Below, piece by piece: positions 1 to 8,393 of a DNA stretch of 64,000 bases. Source of the DNA: Paenibacillus fonticola DSM 21315. GTDB taxonomy: Bacteria > Bacillota > Bacilli > Paenibacillales > Paenibacillaceae. The notes beneath the pieces were generated by a model, which was given only the letters and a program-made list of their open reading frames with translations, did no database searches and was not told the DNA's origin. The position numbers and the translations under genes were made by a program. Numbering within the stretch: the stretch's first letter is position 1; every line of letters starts with the position of its first letter. The DNA lies in NCBI RefSeq assembly GCF_000381905.1, contig NZ_KB907253.1, positions 124,001 through 188,000 of the forward strand, read 5' to 3'.

Positions 1-450
1 GGGCCGCATCATCAGGCTTTATTGGCTTCCGCCAGAGCGAAAGGATTTGAAGAAGAATTTCTTATGGCTGGGACAAAGCCTATTCTTTTTCAATTGGAGG
101 CTAATGGAGAGGAGGATTCCGAACACGAGAATGAAATCGTTCGTTTTTTGCAGCAATATCCAGAAGTAGATGGTATATTTGCCAGCAGTGATTTTGTTGC
201 CGCCGAGGTGCTTCAAGCCTGCCATCGATTAAAAAGGAGCGTTCCAGACGAAATAAAAATCATTGGATACGATGATGTAAAGGTAGCTTCGTTAGTATCA
301 CCGCGACTTAGTACGATCAGGCAGCCTATCCGGGAAATGAGCGAATGCAGTATTGATTTGATCGTTAAGCAGATTAACGGAGAAGTCGTACCGCAAATGA
401 ATAAGTTTCCGGTTTCTTTGATTGAAAGAGAGACGACGTTAAGTAACTGA
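1..450 (+). CDS. LacI-family transcriptional repressor, C-terminal part (5' end outside window)
   Basis: Reading frame 1 is open from the first base and ends at a TAA at 448-450, giving 149 residues of the sugar-binding core of a LacI/GalR-type repressor. The DNA-binding HTH lies outside the window. Typical family segments are visible: VDGIFASSDFVA, then DEIKIIGYDDV and the RLSTIRQPIREM stretch near the C-terminus. LacI proteins bind an effector sugar in this periplasmic-binding-like core and release the operator. The genes that follow (esterase, fructokinase, sucrose phosphorylase) suggest it controls sucrose use, like ScrR/SacR-type repressors; that role is inferred from position only. A 12-bp palindrome follows at 487-498. 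Confidence 0.88.
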   Translation, partial: GPHHQALLASARAKGFEEEFLMAGTKPILFQLEANGEEDSEHENEIVRFLQQYPEVDGIFASSDFVAAEVLQACHRLKRSVPDEIKIIGYDDVKVASLVSPRLSTIRQPIREMSECSIDLIVKQINGEVVPQMNKFPVSLIERETTLSN

Positions 451-486
451 GGCAGAATTACAAAGGTTGAAGAGTGAAGAGTATTT

Positions 487-498
487 TTACGGCCGTAA
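487..498. promoter_or_regulatory. 12-bp perfect palindrome between repressor and esterase gene
   Basis: TTACGGCCGTAA is a perfect palindrome 37 bases after the repressor stop and 39 bases before the esterase start. It could be an operator, possibly for the adjacent LacI-type repressor, but it is not the usual 14-16 bp LacI-type operator and no clear promoter was recognised beside it. Confidence 0.25.
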
Positions 499-537
499 CT
501 GTCGGGTTTTTATATGTGAATTGGGAGGAATGGGAAT

Positions 538-1503
538 ATGGGATTTGTAAGCAGAGTGGCTCCGGAGTTGCGGGCGGGCTTGGAAAGTGTTCCTGTTTTC
601 AGGCTGCCTGAAGGTTTGCAAACGATGAGAGAACAACCTCTGAAGCCCGTACAATCCGAGCATGTTCGCATTGAGAAACGTTGGATATCCGGGGCGGATC
701 ATCAGGAAATGCTTGTGAATATATATGAGCCGATTCAGAGAACTAGCGAGAAATTGCCTGCACTTCTCTGGCTTCATGGCGGCGGATATGTCATGGGGCA
801 TCCGGATATAGATGACATCATATGTATCAGCTTTGCAGAGAAGACCGGTTGTGTCGTGGTATGCCCGGATTATCGGCTTGCCCCGGAGCATCCATTTCCG
901 GCGGGAATCAATGATTGTTATGCGACATTGGTCTGGATGGTTCAAGCAGCAGAAGAATTGAGCATCGACACCTCCCGGATCGCGGTCGCCGGTGCTAGTG
1001 CTGGTGGGGGCTTGACGGCGGCATTAACCCTAATGGCACGTGATAAAGGAGGTCCGGCAATTTGCTTCCAAATGCCGCTATACCCGATGATAGACCATCG
1101 CAACGAGACGCCTTCGAGTTATGAGATTACCCATCCTGCTGTGTGGAATAGACACAATAATTTGGAAGCATGGAAAATGTATCTTGGTGATGAGGAAAAA
1201 GATGAGGAGAAAATATCGCCGTATGCCGCCCCGTTTTGGGCGACAAGCTTCGAAGGCTTGCCTCCGACCTATACGTGCGTAGGGCAGCTAGATCCATTTC
1301 GTGACGAGACGATCCAATATGTCGCACGGCTAGCCCAAGCTGGCATTGATGTGGAATTTCAACTCTATCCAGGAGGCTATCATGCCTTCGAATATACAGT
1401 TCCGGACGCGGAAATCAGCAGGCGTACAAAAGATGGGTATATTCAGGCACTGGCTAGGGCATTTAACGCCACCAAATCATCTTTTCCCTTAAGTTCATTA
1501 TAA
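538..1503 (+). CDS. Alpha/beta hydrolase, acetyl-esterase/HSL family
   Basis: A 321-residue cytoplasmic esterase of the hormone-sensitive-lipase group (family IV). The oxyanion-hole motif HGGGYV starts at H80. The nucleophile elbow GASAGG carries S154, and the remaining triad members are likely D252 (LDPFRDE) and H282 (GGYHAFE). Length is normal for the family, and there is no signal peptide. The ATG at 538 follows GGGAGGAAT. The gene starts 87 bases after the LacI-type repressor and is followed 17 bases later by the fructokinase, so they probably share a transcript. In sugar operons such enzymes usually remove acetyl or other short acyl groups from imported sugars. The actual substrate cannot be read from sequence. 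Confidence 0.9.
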   Translation: MGFVSRVAPELRAGLESVPVFRLPEGLQTMREQPLKPVQSEHVRIEKRWISGADHQEMLVNIYEPIQRTSEKLPALLWLHGGGYVMGHPDIDDIICISFAEKTGCVVVCPDYRLAPEHPFPAGINDCYATLVWMVQAAEELSIDTSRIAVAGASAGGGLTAALTLMARDKGGPAICFQMPLYPMIDHRNETPSSYEITHPAVWNRHNNLEAWKMYLGDEEKDEEKISPYAAPFWATSFEGLPPTYTCVGQLDPFRDETIQYVARLAQAGIDVEFQLYPGGYHAFEYTVPDAEISRRTKDGYIQALARAFNATKSSFPLSSL

Positions 1504-1520
1504 ATATCGGAGGGAAACGC

Positions 1521-2480
1521 ATGTTTGAATTAGACGATATCATTCCGCTCGGAGATAAACCCAATGATTTACTAGCGGTAGGGGAATTGCTTATTGATAT
1601 GATTTCCAATGAATACGATGATGGCAGATTCGAATGCGATGGATATACCAAGTTTTCCGGAGGAGCTCCCTCCAACATCGCGATGAATGTCAATCGGTTG
1701 GGTATTCGTTCCGAAATCGTCTCCGCGGTAGGAAATGATGGATTTGGAACATTCCTGCTGCGACGATTGCAACAAGAAGGAATGGACACAAATGGCATAC
1801 AGAGACTAGATGCTTCCACGAGTATGGTGGTGGTTACGAAAAGCAAAACGACCCCGATACCCATTTTTTATCGCGATGCAGATTATCAAATAACTTATGA
1901 CGAGTCGCTAAAGCAAAGGATTCAACATTCCAAAATAGTTCATTTTTCTTGCTGGCCTATTTCCCGAACTCCGGCGCGTCACACACTGGAAAAAGTGCTC
2001 GAAGAGGCCCGCTCTCAAGGTCTGTTCATTGGCTTTGATCCGAATTATCATCCGATGATTTGGCAGCGGGGCGAAGATGGAATTCAATACGTCAAATCGA
2101 TCATTTCCAAGGTGGATGTCATCAAGCCGTCGGAGGACGATGCGGAACGCTTGTTTGGCAAAGATGAGCCTGCCAAGCAATTGGAGAAATTTCTGGAGCT
2201 GGGGGCCAAGCTGGTGATTATGACTTTGGGCAAGGATGGGGCCATCGTTTCCAATGGTAAAGAGACGATTGCATTTGACTCTTTAGCTACCGAAGTTGTA
2301 GACACGACAGGGGCTGGAGATGCATTTTGGTCTGGTTTTTATGCCGCTTTGATCAAGGGTGATACGATCAGGGAGGCGCTTTACCTTGGATTTGCTGTAA
2401 GTGCGTATAAGTTGAGATATACGGGGGCAGTAGTGCACTTGCCGAAACTTGAGGTTATTAAAGAACAATATGGTTTATAG
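1521..2480 (+). CDS. PfkB-family carbohydrate kinase, probable fructokinase
   Basis: A 319-residue ribokinase/PfkB-type sugar kinase. The N-terminal family signature appears as FSGGAPSNIAMNVNRLG. The C-terminal signature DTTGAGDAFWSG holds the anion hole and the probable catalytic base D267. ATG at 1521 is preceded by GGAGGG. The stop at 2480 overlaps the ribosome binding site of the sucrose phosphorylase gene, so the two are tightly coupled. Because the neighbour releases fructose from sucrose, fructose to fructose-6-phosphate is the most likely reaction. Other PfkB sugar kinases cannot be excluded from sequence alone. Confidence 0.88.
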   Translation: MFELDDIIPLGDKPNDLLAVGELLIDMISNEYDDGRFECDGYTKFSGGAPSNIAMNVNRLGIRSEIVSAVGNDGFGTFLLRRLQQEGMDTNGIQRLDASTSMVVVTKSKTTPIPIFYRDADYQITYDESLKQRIQHSKIVHFSCWPISRTPARHTLEKVLEEARSQGLFIGFDPNYHPMIWQRGEDGIQYVKSIISKVDVIKPSEDDAERLFGKDEPAKQLEKFLELGAKLVIMTLGKDGAIVSNGKETIAFDSLATEVVDTTGAGDAFWSGFYAALIKGDTIREALYLGFAVSAYKLRYTGAVVHLPKLEVIKEQYGL

Positions 2481-2491
2481 GAGGCTTGGGA

Positions 2492-3961
2492 ATGACAATA
2501 AAAAATAAGGTGCAACTCATCACGTATCCCGATTCCATGGGCGGAGATTTGAAGACGCTGAATCATATGTTAACAAAACACTTTGAGGATATTTTCGAGG
2601 GCGGAATTCATATTCTTCCTCCGTTTCCTTCCTCTGGGGACCGGGGCTTTGCCCCATTGACCTATCTGGAAATCGAGCCGAGCTTTGGCACGTGGGACGA
2701 GATTCGGGAGATTGGGGAAAAATTCGATGTTTTGCTCGATTTGATGGTTAACCACATATCCAGACAGTCCCCGTATTTTCAAGATTTTCTAGCCAAGGGG
2801 CGAGATTCCGAGTATGCTGACCTATTTCTAACGCTGGATAAGATTTGGGAGGACGGTGAACCGGTTCAGGATGACATCGATAAGATGTTCCTGCGCAGGC
2901 CGCTGCCTTACTCGACATTCAACATAGGCGATAGCGCGAAGGAAGAGAAGGTATGGACGACGTTTGGCAAGACGGATCCTTCGGAGCAGGTCGATCTCGA
3001 TATTCATTCGCCGCAGACCCGGCAGCTTTTTGAGGCCTTCTTTGAAAACTTTAAAAAGCAGAATGTTAAAATTGTAAGGCTGGACGCCGTCGGATATGTG
3101 ATCAAGAAGCTGGGAACGAGCTGTTTTTTCGTCGAGCCGGAAATTTATCAATTCCTTGATTGGGTGAAGGTCCTCGCTGACTCGTATAACATCGAACTGC
3201 TGCCGGAAGTGCATGCGCATTACAGCACGCAATTCAAGCTTGCGGAGCATGGCTGCTGGATCTATGACTTCATTTTGCCTTATCGGGTTCTGGAAGCATT
3301 GATTAACCGGTCGGGCGCAGAGTTGGGCCAATATTTGAAAATCCGGCCGCACAAGCAGTTCACGATGCTGGACTGTCACGACGGCATTCCGGTCAAACCG
3401 GACATGGATGACCTCATCGACACCAAAGAAGCAAGAAAGCTTGTTGACGTCTGCCTGGAGAGAGGCTCTAATTTAAGCCTGATTCTGTCGGATGAGCATA
3501 AGGCAGAGGATGGATTTGACGTCCATCAAATTCGCTGCACCTATTATAGTGTCCTTAACTGTAATGATGACGCCTATATGGCGGCTAGGGCGATCCAATT
3601 TTTTGCACCGGGAATTCCTCAGGTTTATTATGTCGGATTACTGGCTGGTGAAAACGATATGGAGCGGGTTCAAGAGACCGGTGAAGGGCGCGAAATCAAT
3701 CGTCACAATTATAGCGTTGAGGAAATCGAGCAGGCTTTGGAAAAAGATGTCGTACAGCGGCTGTTGAAGCTCATTCGTTTCCGCAATTCGTATGATGCGT
3801 TCAACGGGGAGTTCAGCGTGCTGGATTCGCCGGATGATGAGATTCGCCTCTACTGGCAGAAGGAGCAGAAAAGCTGCAAGCTGACGGTGCAGCTGAAAAG
3901 CTACCGGTCTGTGATCGAATACGTTGATGACTTGGACAATACAGTAGAGTATGTTATCTGA
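2492..3961 (+). CDS. gtfA: Sucrose phosphorylase (GH13 subfamily 18)
   Basis: A 489-residue cytoplasmic GH13 enzyme that converts sucrose and phosphate to glucose-1-phosphate and fructose. Family features are the short N-terminus (KVQLITYPDSMGGDL), the HILPPFPSSGDRGFAPL stretch, the nucleophile in RLDAVGY (D198), the acid/base in LLPEVHAHY (E239) and the transition-state aspartate in LDCHDGI (D297). Their spacing matches characterised sucrose phosphorylases. ATG at 2492 is preferred over an in-frame TTG at 2486 because it has the proper distance from GGAGG at 2480-2484. Together with the fructokinase just upstream it forms an energy-saving sucrose route. Related GH13_18 phosphorylases (sucrose-6-phosphate, glucosylglycerate) are the alternatives. 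Confidence 0.88.
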   Translation: MTIKNKVQLITYPDSMGGDLKTLNHMLTKHFEDIFEGGIHILPPFPSSGDRGFAPLTYLEIEPSFGTWDEIREIGEKFDVLLDLMVNHISRQSPYFQDFLAKGRDSEYADLFLTLDKIWEDGEPVQDDIDKMFLRRPLPYSTFNIGDSAKEEKVWTTFGKTDPSEQVDLDIHSPQTRQLFEAFFENFKKQNVKIVRLDAVGYVIKKLGTSCFFVEPEIYQFLDWVKVLADSYNIELLPEVHAHYSTQFKLAEHGCWIYDFILPYRVLEALINRSGAELGQYLKIRPHKQFTMLDCHDGIPVKPDMDDLIDTKEARKLVDVCLERGSNLSLILSDEHKAEDGFDVHQIRCTYYSVLNCNDDAYMAARAIQFFAPGIPQVYYVGLLAGENDMERVQETGEGREINRHNYSVEEIEQALEKDVVQRLLKLIRFRNSYDAFNGEFSVLDSPDDEIRLYWQKEQKSCKLTVQLKSYRSVIEYVDDLDNTVEYVI

Positions 3962-4043
3962 GTTCATGTATTCGTGTTTGAGCTAATATTAGAGAACTTA
4001 TTTTCTGATATTCATCTACTTGGAGTAAGGAGGCGTTAGCAAA

Positions 4044-4856
4044 TTGGCAACTTTACAAGTTAACTTTTTCTCGAAGTGTCTGCGTAGAGAAGTAACATTT
4101 AACGCTCTATTGCCGTTAGATTCCCCGGTCATTCCCGGGCAAACCGAAGAGGAGAACGAGATCAAGCCGCTCAAAACGTTATATCTGCTTCACGGGTATT
4201 CCGGCAGTTACGGAGACTGGTTAAGCTTTTCGAGGATTCGCGAGCTTTCGGATCAACATAAAATCGCCGTCATCATGCCTTCCGGGGAAAATCACTTCTA
4301 TGTGGATGACCAGGATATGGGGGCGCTTTATGGTGAATTCATAGGCAAGGAACTGGTAGAGTTCACGCGAACGTTGTTTCCGCTTTCCGCCGAACGGGAA
4401 GACACTTTCATCGGTGGATTGTCTATGGGCGGCTACGGAGCCATCCGCAACGGATTGAAATATGCAAGCCAGTTCGGTCGAATCATTGCGCTGTCATCGG
4501 CGATTCTTCCTTACAAAATTGCTAACGCAGCTCCTAGTTTCAGTGATGGTGTTGGAGACTATAAATATTTCACGCGGGTATTCGGCAATTTGGAGCATCT
4601 CCTCGGAAGCGATAAAGATCCGGAAGCGCTTGTTAGACGCTTGAAGGAATCAGGTGCGCCTATTCCTCTGATCTATATGGCCTGTGGTAACGAAGACTTC
4701 TTACTGGATGTAAACCAGCAATTCCGCGATTTCTTGGTTCGGGAGGGTGCTCCGCTCACTTATGTGGAGAGCGCCGGCGCCCACACCTGGGATTTTTGGA
4801 GTGAATATATCGTGCATGCCATAGAATGGGCTCTGGGGAATGACCAAACAGCTTAG
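4044..4856 (+). CDS. EstA-type esterase (tributyrin esterase / S-formylglutathione hydrolase fold)
   Basis: A 270-residue esterase of the D-type group, which includes lactic-acid-bacterial tributyrin esterase EstA and antigen-85-like folds. Visible are LYLLHGYSGSYGDW (oxyanion region), the nucleophile elbow GGLSMGGY with S127, an acidic residue in GNEDFLLD and the histidine in GAHTWDFW. The start is TTG at 4044, about 10 bases after AGGAGG. No signal peptide is present. It lies 82 bases after sucrose phosphorylase and ends at a strong terminator, so it is probably the last gene of the sucrose operon. This is the second esterase in that operon, which hints at acylated substrates. Confidence 0.88.
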   Translation: MATLQVNFFSKCLRREVTFNALLPLDSPVIPGQTEEENEIKPLKTLYLLHGYSGSYGDWLSFSRIRELSDQHKIAVIMPSGENHFYVDDQDMGALYGEFIGKELVEFTRTLFPLSAEREDTFIGGLSMGGYGAIRNGLKYASQFGRIIALSSAILPYKIANAAPSFSDGVGDYKYFTRVFGNLEHLLGSDKDPEALVRRLKESGAPIPLIYMACGNEDFLLDVNQQFRDFLVREGAPLTYVESAGAHTWDFWSEYIVHAIEWALGNDQTA

Positions 4857-4881
4857 ATCAGCCTATCTTTATGTAATGCTG

Positions 4882-4917
4882 CCCTACAGAGCGTTTCGTT
4901 CTTGTAGGGTTTTTTTA
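4882..4917 (+). terminator. Rho-independent terminator of the sucrose operon
   Basis: The arms CCCTACAGAGCG and CGTTCTTGTAGGG form a stem of about 12 bp with one bulge and one G-T pair, a TTT loop, and a run of seven T directly after it. It lies 25 bases after the esterase stop. Confidence 0.85.
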
Positions 4918-4957
4918 CTATGGCCGATCCGATAATAACAATGGAAGAGGTTGCGCA

Positions 4958-6682
4958 ATGAAGGGCGGAGGCATATTCAAAACGAACAGTATCATTTTCA
5001 AATTTTCGGTTCCGTTGACGATTATTCTCGTCATTCTGTTATCGGTGCTTCTTCTTAGCAATATTTACTCGCTGGAAGTGGTGCGTAACCATTTTTTCAA
5101 TAATGCGCGGAACACGCTAACGATCTATGCAGAGAACATCCATAACAACTTAAACATTTACGCCAAAGATTTGACGGAGGTGTTTGAAAACAACATCGAC
5201 ATCGCCACGGATCACTCTGGCACGGGTGGAAACAGCGACTATTTCAAAAATATGCGGTTAATGAATGCATTAAAGGCCAAAATGTCCAACAACTATTCCA
5301 GCGACGGAATGTTCATCAAGCTCCCAGGTGATGGAGCTGCGCTGATCCAGTTTGGAAACCGGTTTCAATCGGTGGACAAGCTGATCCTGGCCGATTTTGT
5401 GAATGTCCATGCCTTCCAGCCTGTTCCTCAGGCGGAAATGGACCAGTGGACGGATTTTAAAATTGAGGAAGAGCATTATTTGTTCAAGTTCATTATGTAC
5501 AACGGCGTTACCTTCGGTACCTTTGTGAAAGCAAACAACCTGTTATCCATCGCGGACAGGGAAGGGAGCGACTTTAGCTATTATGTCCTGAGCGACCGCA
5601 GCGGAATGGTCCTCGCGTCCACGGCTCTTGAAAATGATAGCGCCGCAGTGAGTATGCCGGAACTAAGGAACAGGTATGGAGACAGCTATCTTTTTATATC
5701 GGAGCCGGTCGCCGAGTTCGGACAGATTGTAAATATCACTGCAAAGCAAAATGTTTTTTCGGGATTGAAGCTGATCCAATGGCTGATTATTTCGCTCGGT
5801 GTCCTTTCCGTTATCGTGATTCCCCTTGTTTTGAGGCTGCTGGCAAGGGATATTTTACAGCCGATTCTTGAACTGGTCAGAGCAGCCAAGGAGGTGGAGA
5901 AAGGCCAGCGGGAACTACCGATTCCATCCGAACGTTATTCTCTGGAGTTTACGAAGCTATTCCATTCCTTTCATTCCATGGTTAACGAAATTACGGCTTT
6001 AAAGATTCGCACTTACGAGGAAAAAATAGAAAAGAGCCGCACGGAGCTGAAATATTTACAAATGCAAATCAGGCCGCACTTTTTTCTTAATGCGATTTCG
6101 ACCATTTCCAGTCTAACCTATCAAAACAAAAACGAGGAGATCCGGGAGCTGCTCAGCCTGCTGTCCCGGCATTTGCGATACATGTTTAAGGGAGCGCTCA
6201 CGCTGGTCCCGATTCAGGAAGAGATCAGGCACATCGAGAACTATATCCGAATGCAGGAGATCCGCTATCCCGATCAAATTTTCTATATGACGGACATTGA
6301 CGCTAAGGCGGAACAGATCGAGATCCCCCAATTTCTGATTCAAACCTTCGCGGAAAACATTTTTAAACATGCGTTGACCTATGGCGAAATGCTATCCATT
6401 TTTATTCAGGCTAACGTCGTAACGATCGATGGAGAGCTGTTCGTTAAAATTGTAGTGGAAGACAACGGGAGCGGGTTTCCTCCGGCATTGCTCCAAGCAA
6501 CAGAGCCCTCTGGACAGGAGGGGAAGGATTCGGATGGGCAAGTCGGGATCGCGAACATTCGCAGAACGCTCCAACTGATTTATAAACGAGACGATTTGCT
6601 CCATCTTTCGAATGCGGAGCGGTCCGGCGCCAAGGTCGAATTGCGAATTCCGGTTCAGCACGATGCAGAGATGATTGCATAA
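4958..6682 (+). CDS. YesM-type sensor histidine kinase
   Basis: A 574-residue membrane sensor kinase. A first transmembrane segment lies at about residues 14-38, followed by an extracellular sensing region, a second membrane segment at about 271-295, a HAMP-like linker and the His_kinase domain with H374 in QIRPHFFLNAIS. The usual motif is HFLYN, so HFFLN is a mild variant. The ATP-binding part shows VVEDNGSGFP and VGIANIRRTL. It is followed 14 bases later by its YesN-type partner and then by a sugar importer. In this family the pair senses extracellular sugar and activates the importer genes. An in-frame GTG/TTG start is not needed; ATG at 4958 follows GGAAGAGG. Confidence 0.92.
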   Translation: MKGGGIFKTNSIIFKFSVPLTIILVILLSVLLLSNIYSLEVVRNHFFNNARNTLTIYAENIHNNLNIYAKDLTEVFENNIDIATDHSGTGGNSDYFKNMRLMNALKAKMSNNYSSDGMFIKLPGDGAALIQFGNRFQSVDKLILADFVNVHAFQPVPQAEMDQWTDFKIEEEHYLFKFIMYNGVTFGTFVKANNLLSIADREGSDFSYYVLSDRSGMVLASTALENDSAAVSMPELRNRYGDSYLFISEPVAEFGQIVNITAKQNVFSGLKLIQWLIISLGVLSVIVIPLVLRLLARDILQPILELVRAAKEVEKGQRELPIPSERYSLEFTKLFHSFHSMVNEITALKIRTYEEKIEKSRTELKYLQMQIRPHFFLNAISTISSLTYQNKNEEIRELLSLLSRHLRYMFKGALTLVPIQEEIRHIENYIRMQEIRYPDQIFYMTDIDAKAEQIEIPQFLIQTFAENIFKHALTYGEMLSIFIQANVVTIDGELFVKIVVEDNGSGFPPALLQATEPSGQEGKDSDGQVGIANIRRTLQLIYKRDDLLHLSNAERSGAKVELRIPVQHDAEMIA

Positions 6683-6696
6683 AGGAGGGAGAGTCA

Positions 6697-8283
6697 ATGC
6701 GCTGCATGTTGATAGATGATGACATACCTACGATTGAGGTACTCCGCGATATTATTCGCTGGAACGAGTACGGAATCTCCCGGGTGATGCTGGCGCATAG
6801 CGTCCAGGAAGCCAAAATGATTTATGAGGGGGAGGAGCCCGACCTCATTATATGCGATATTGAAATGCCCCGAGATACCGGGATCGATATGATCAAATGG
6901 GTTCGAGATCAGGGGTATGATGGCGCCTTTATTTTCTTTACCTGTCATGAGAGCTTTGAATTTGCCTCCACCGCCATATCGTACAACGCGGATTCGTACC
7001 TGACCAAGCCGCTCGACAAGCCGAAATTGGAGGCGGCTCTGCACAGGTCGATCGAATCGCTTAAGCGGAGGAGAATGCTGGGCGAATATCGCAAACTTGG
7101 GCTCACATGGTTGAAAAACAGAGATCTTGTGGAGAAAAGCTTCTGGAAAGATGTGCTGACCGCCGCTATATCCCCGCGTCTGGATCTGATACAGGCCGAA
7201 ATACGGAAGCGAGATATAGCTGTATCGTCCGAGCTGAAATACCAGTTATTTCTGGGAAGTGTAGATCGGCACGATTTCGACAACCGTTGGGATGTCAGCA
7301 CTCTCCTTTATGCCTTATCCAATTTTTGCTCGGAAATGATGCTTGAACGTCCAAACCATGGCCGGGTGATCTCCTATCCGGCAGGCAACCGGATATACAC
7401 AGCCGTGATTTTTGAAGCCGGCACGGAAAGGAACAAAGTGAAAGCGGACGGCGAGAATTTGATTCGGCTGTGCAGGCAGTATTTCAAATGCAGCATGACG
7501 TGTTATATCAGCGAGGAATATAGTATTGCGGAGCTGGCCCGTACCAGGGACGAACTGGAGAGTATGGACGTATCCAACCTCATTTTCAGAGGGAGCCTCC
7601 ATTTTCAAAGCGATCAATTCAATTACGATACGTCCGAACAGTATATGTTGGATACTCGGCATTTTACAGAGCTTTTTGTTCAGAAGGAGAAGGTGCAAAT
7701 CGTCAATCGGCTAAAAAAAGAGCTGGAGCAGCTCGCAGCACAAAACAAGCTGGATCCTGCCACGCTGCATTCGATTCGCGAGGATTTCCTTCAGGTAGTT
7801 TATGCACTGCTTGCCGACAATCAAATCCAGGCACACAAACTATTCTCCGACGATGTCGCTCAGCGGTTGTACCAAAGATCTGATAGCAGCGTGTTCGATT
7901 TCATGAAATGGGCGCACATGATGACGGAGGTCGCAATCGAAACCCTTAAAGTAACGCTGCGCTCTGAAGGGGTCGTTGAACGGGCCAAGCGGTTTATCCA
8001 CCAGAACTATAACCAGGATTTGAGCCGGGAAGATGTTGCGGCGAGCGTATTTTTGACGCCGGATTATTTGGCCAAAGTATTCAAGAACGAAACAGGCCTG
8101 ACGATCAAGGAATACTTGAACGAGTACAGAATTGAATCGGCCAAACGGATGCTGATTGAAAGCAGCGCCAGCATTGGTACGATCGCAATGAATGCCGGGT
8201 TTGATAATATATCCTATTTTTCCACAGTATTCAAGAAGTTGACGGGAGAGCCGCCGAACGCTTACCGGTCTAAACATAAATAA
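6697..8283 (+). CDS. YesN-type response regulator, AraC-family output
   Basis: A 528-residue response regulator. The N-terminal receiver has the acidic pocket IDDD, the phosphorylation site D54 (IICDIEMP) and K104 (LTKPLD). A long middle region follows, and the last 100 residues form an AraC-type double HTH (ASVFLTPDYLAKVFKNETG and IAMNAGFDNISYFSTVFKK). ATG at 6697 follows AGGAGGGAG. The gene pairs with the kinase just upstream. Its likely targets are the promoter in front of the binding-protein gene at 8394 and perhaps its own operon. Confidence 0.93.
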   Translation: MRCMLIDDDIPTIEVLRDIIRWNEYGISRVMLAHSVQEAKMIYEGEEPDLIICDIEMPRDTGIDMIKWVRDQGYDGAFIFFTCHESFEFASTAISYNADSYLTKPLDKPKLEAALHRSIESLKRRRMLGEYRKLGLTWLKNRDLVEKSFWKDVLTAAISPRLDLIQAEIRKRDIAVSSELKYQLFLGSVDRHDFDNRWDVSTLLYALSNFCSEMMLERPNHGRVISYPAGNRIYTAVIFEAGTERNKVKADGENLIRLCRQYFKCSMTCYISEEYSIAELARTRDELESMDVSNLIFRGSLHFQSDQFNYDTSEQYMLDTRHFTELFVQKEKVQIVNRLKKELEQLAAQNKLDPATLHSIREDFLQVVYALLADNQIQAHKLFSDDVAQRLYQRSDSSVFDFMKWAHMMTEVAIETLKVTLRSEGVVERAKRFIHQNYNQDLSREDVAASVFLTPDYLAKVFKNETGLTIKEYLNEYRIESAKRMLIESSASIGTIAMNAGFDNISYFSTVFKKLTGEPPNAYRSKHK

Positions 8284-8301
8284 ATGAATAACCTCTTATT
8301 T

Positions 8302-8330
8302 TTGAAAAAACACGCCGTATTATTTAAAGT
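8302..8330 (+). promoter_or_regulatory. Possible weak sigma-A promoter before the binding-protein gene
   Basis: TTGAAA and TAAAGT are separated by 17 bases in the 110-base gap between the response regulator and the binding-protein gene. The -10 box is poor, as would suit an AraC-activated promoter, but the match is not compelling. Confidence 0.3.
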
Positions 8331-8393
8331 CATGCGGATCAGAAAGAGATAAGCTGAGATTGAAATCAAAGTGACAGGAGGCAAGGATCCAGT

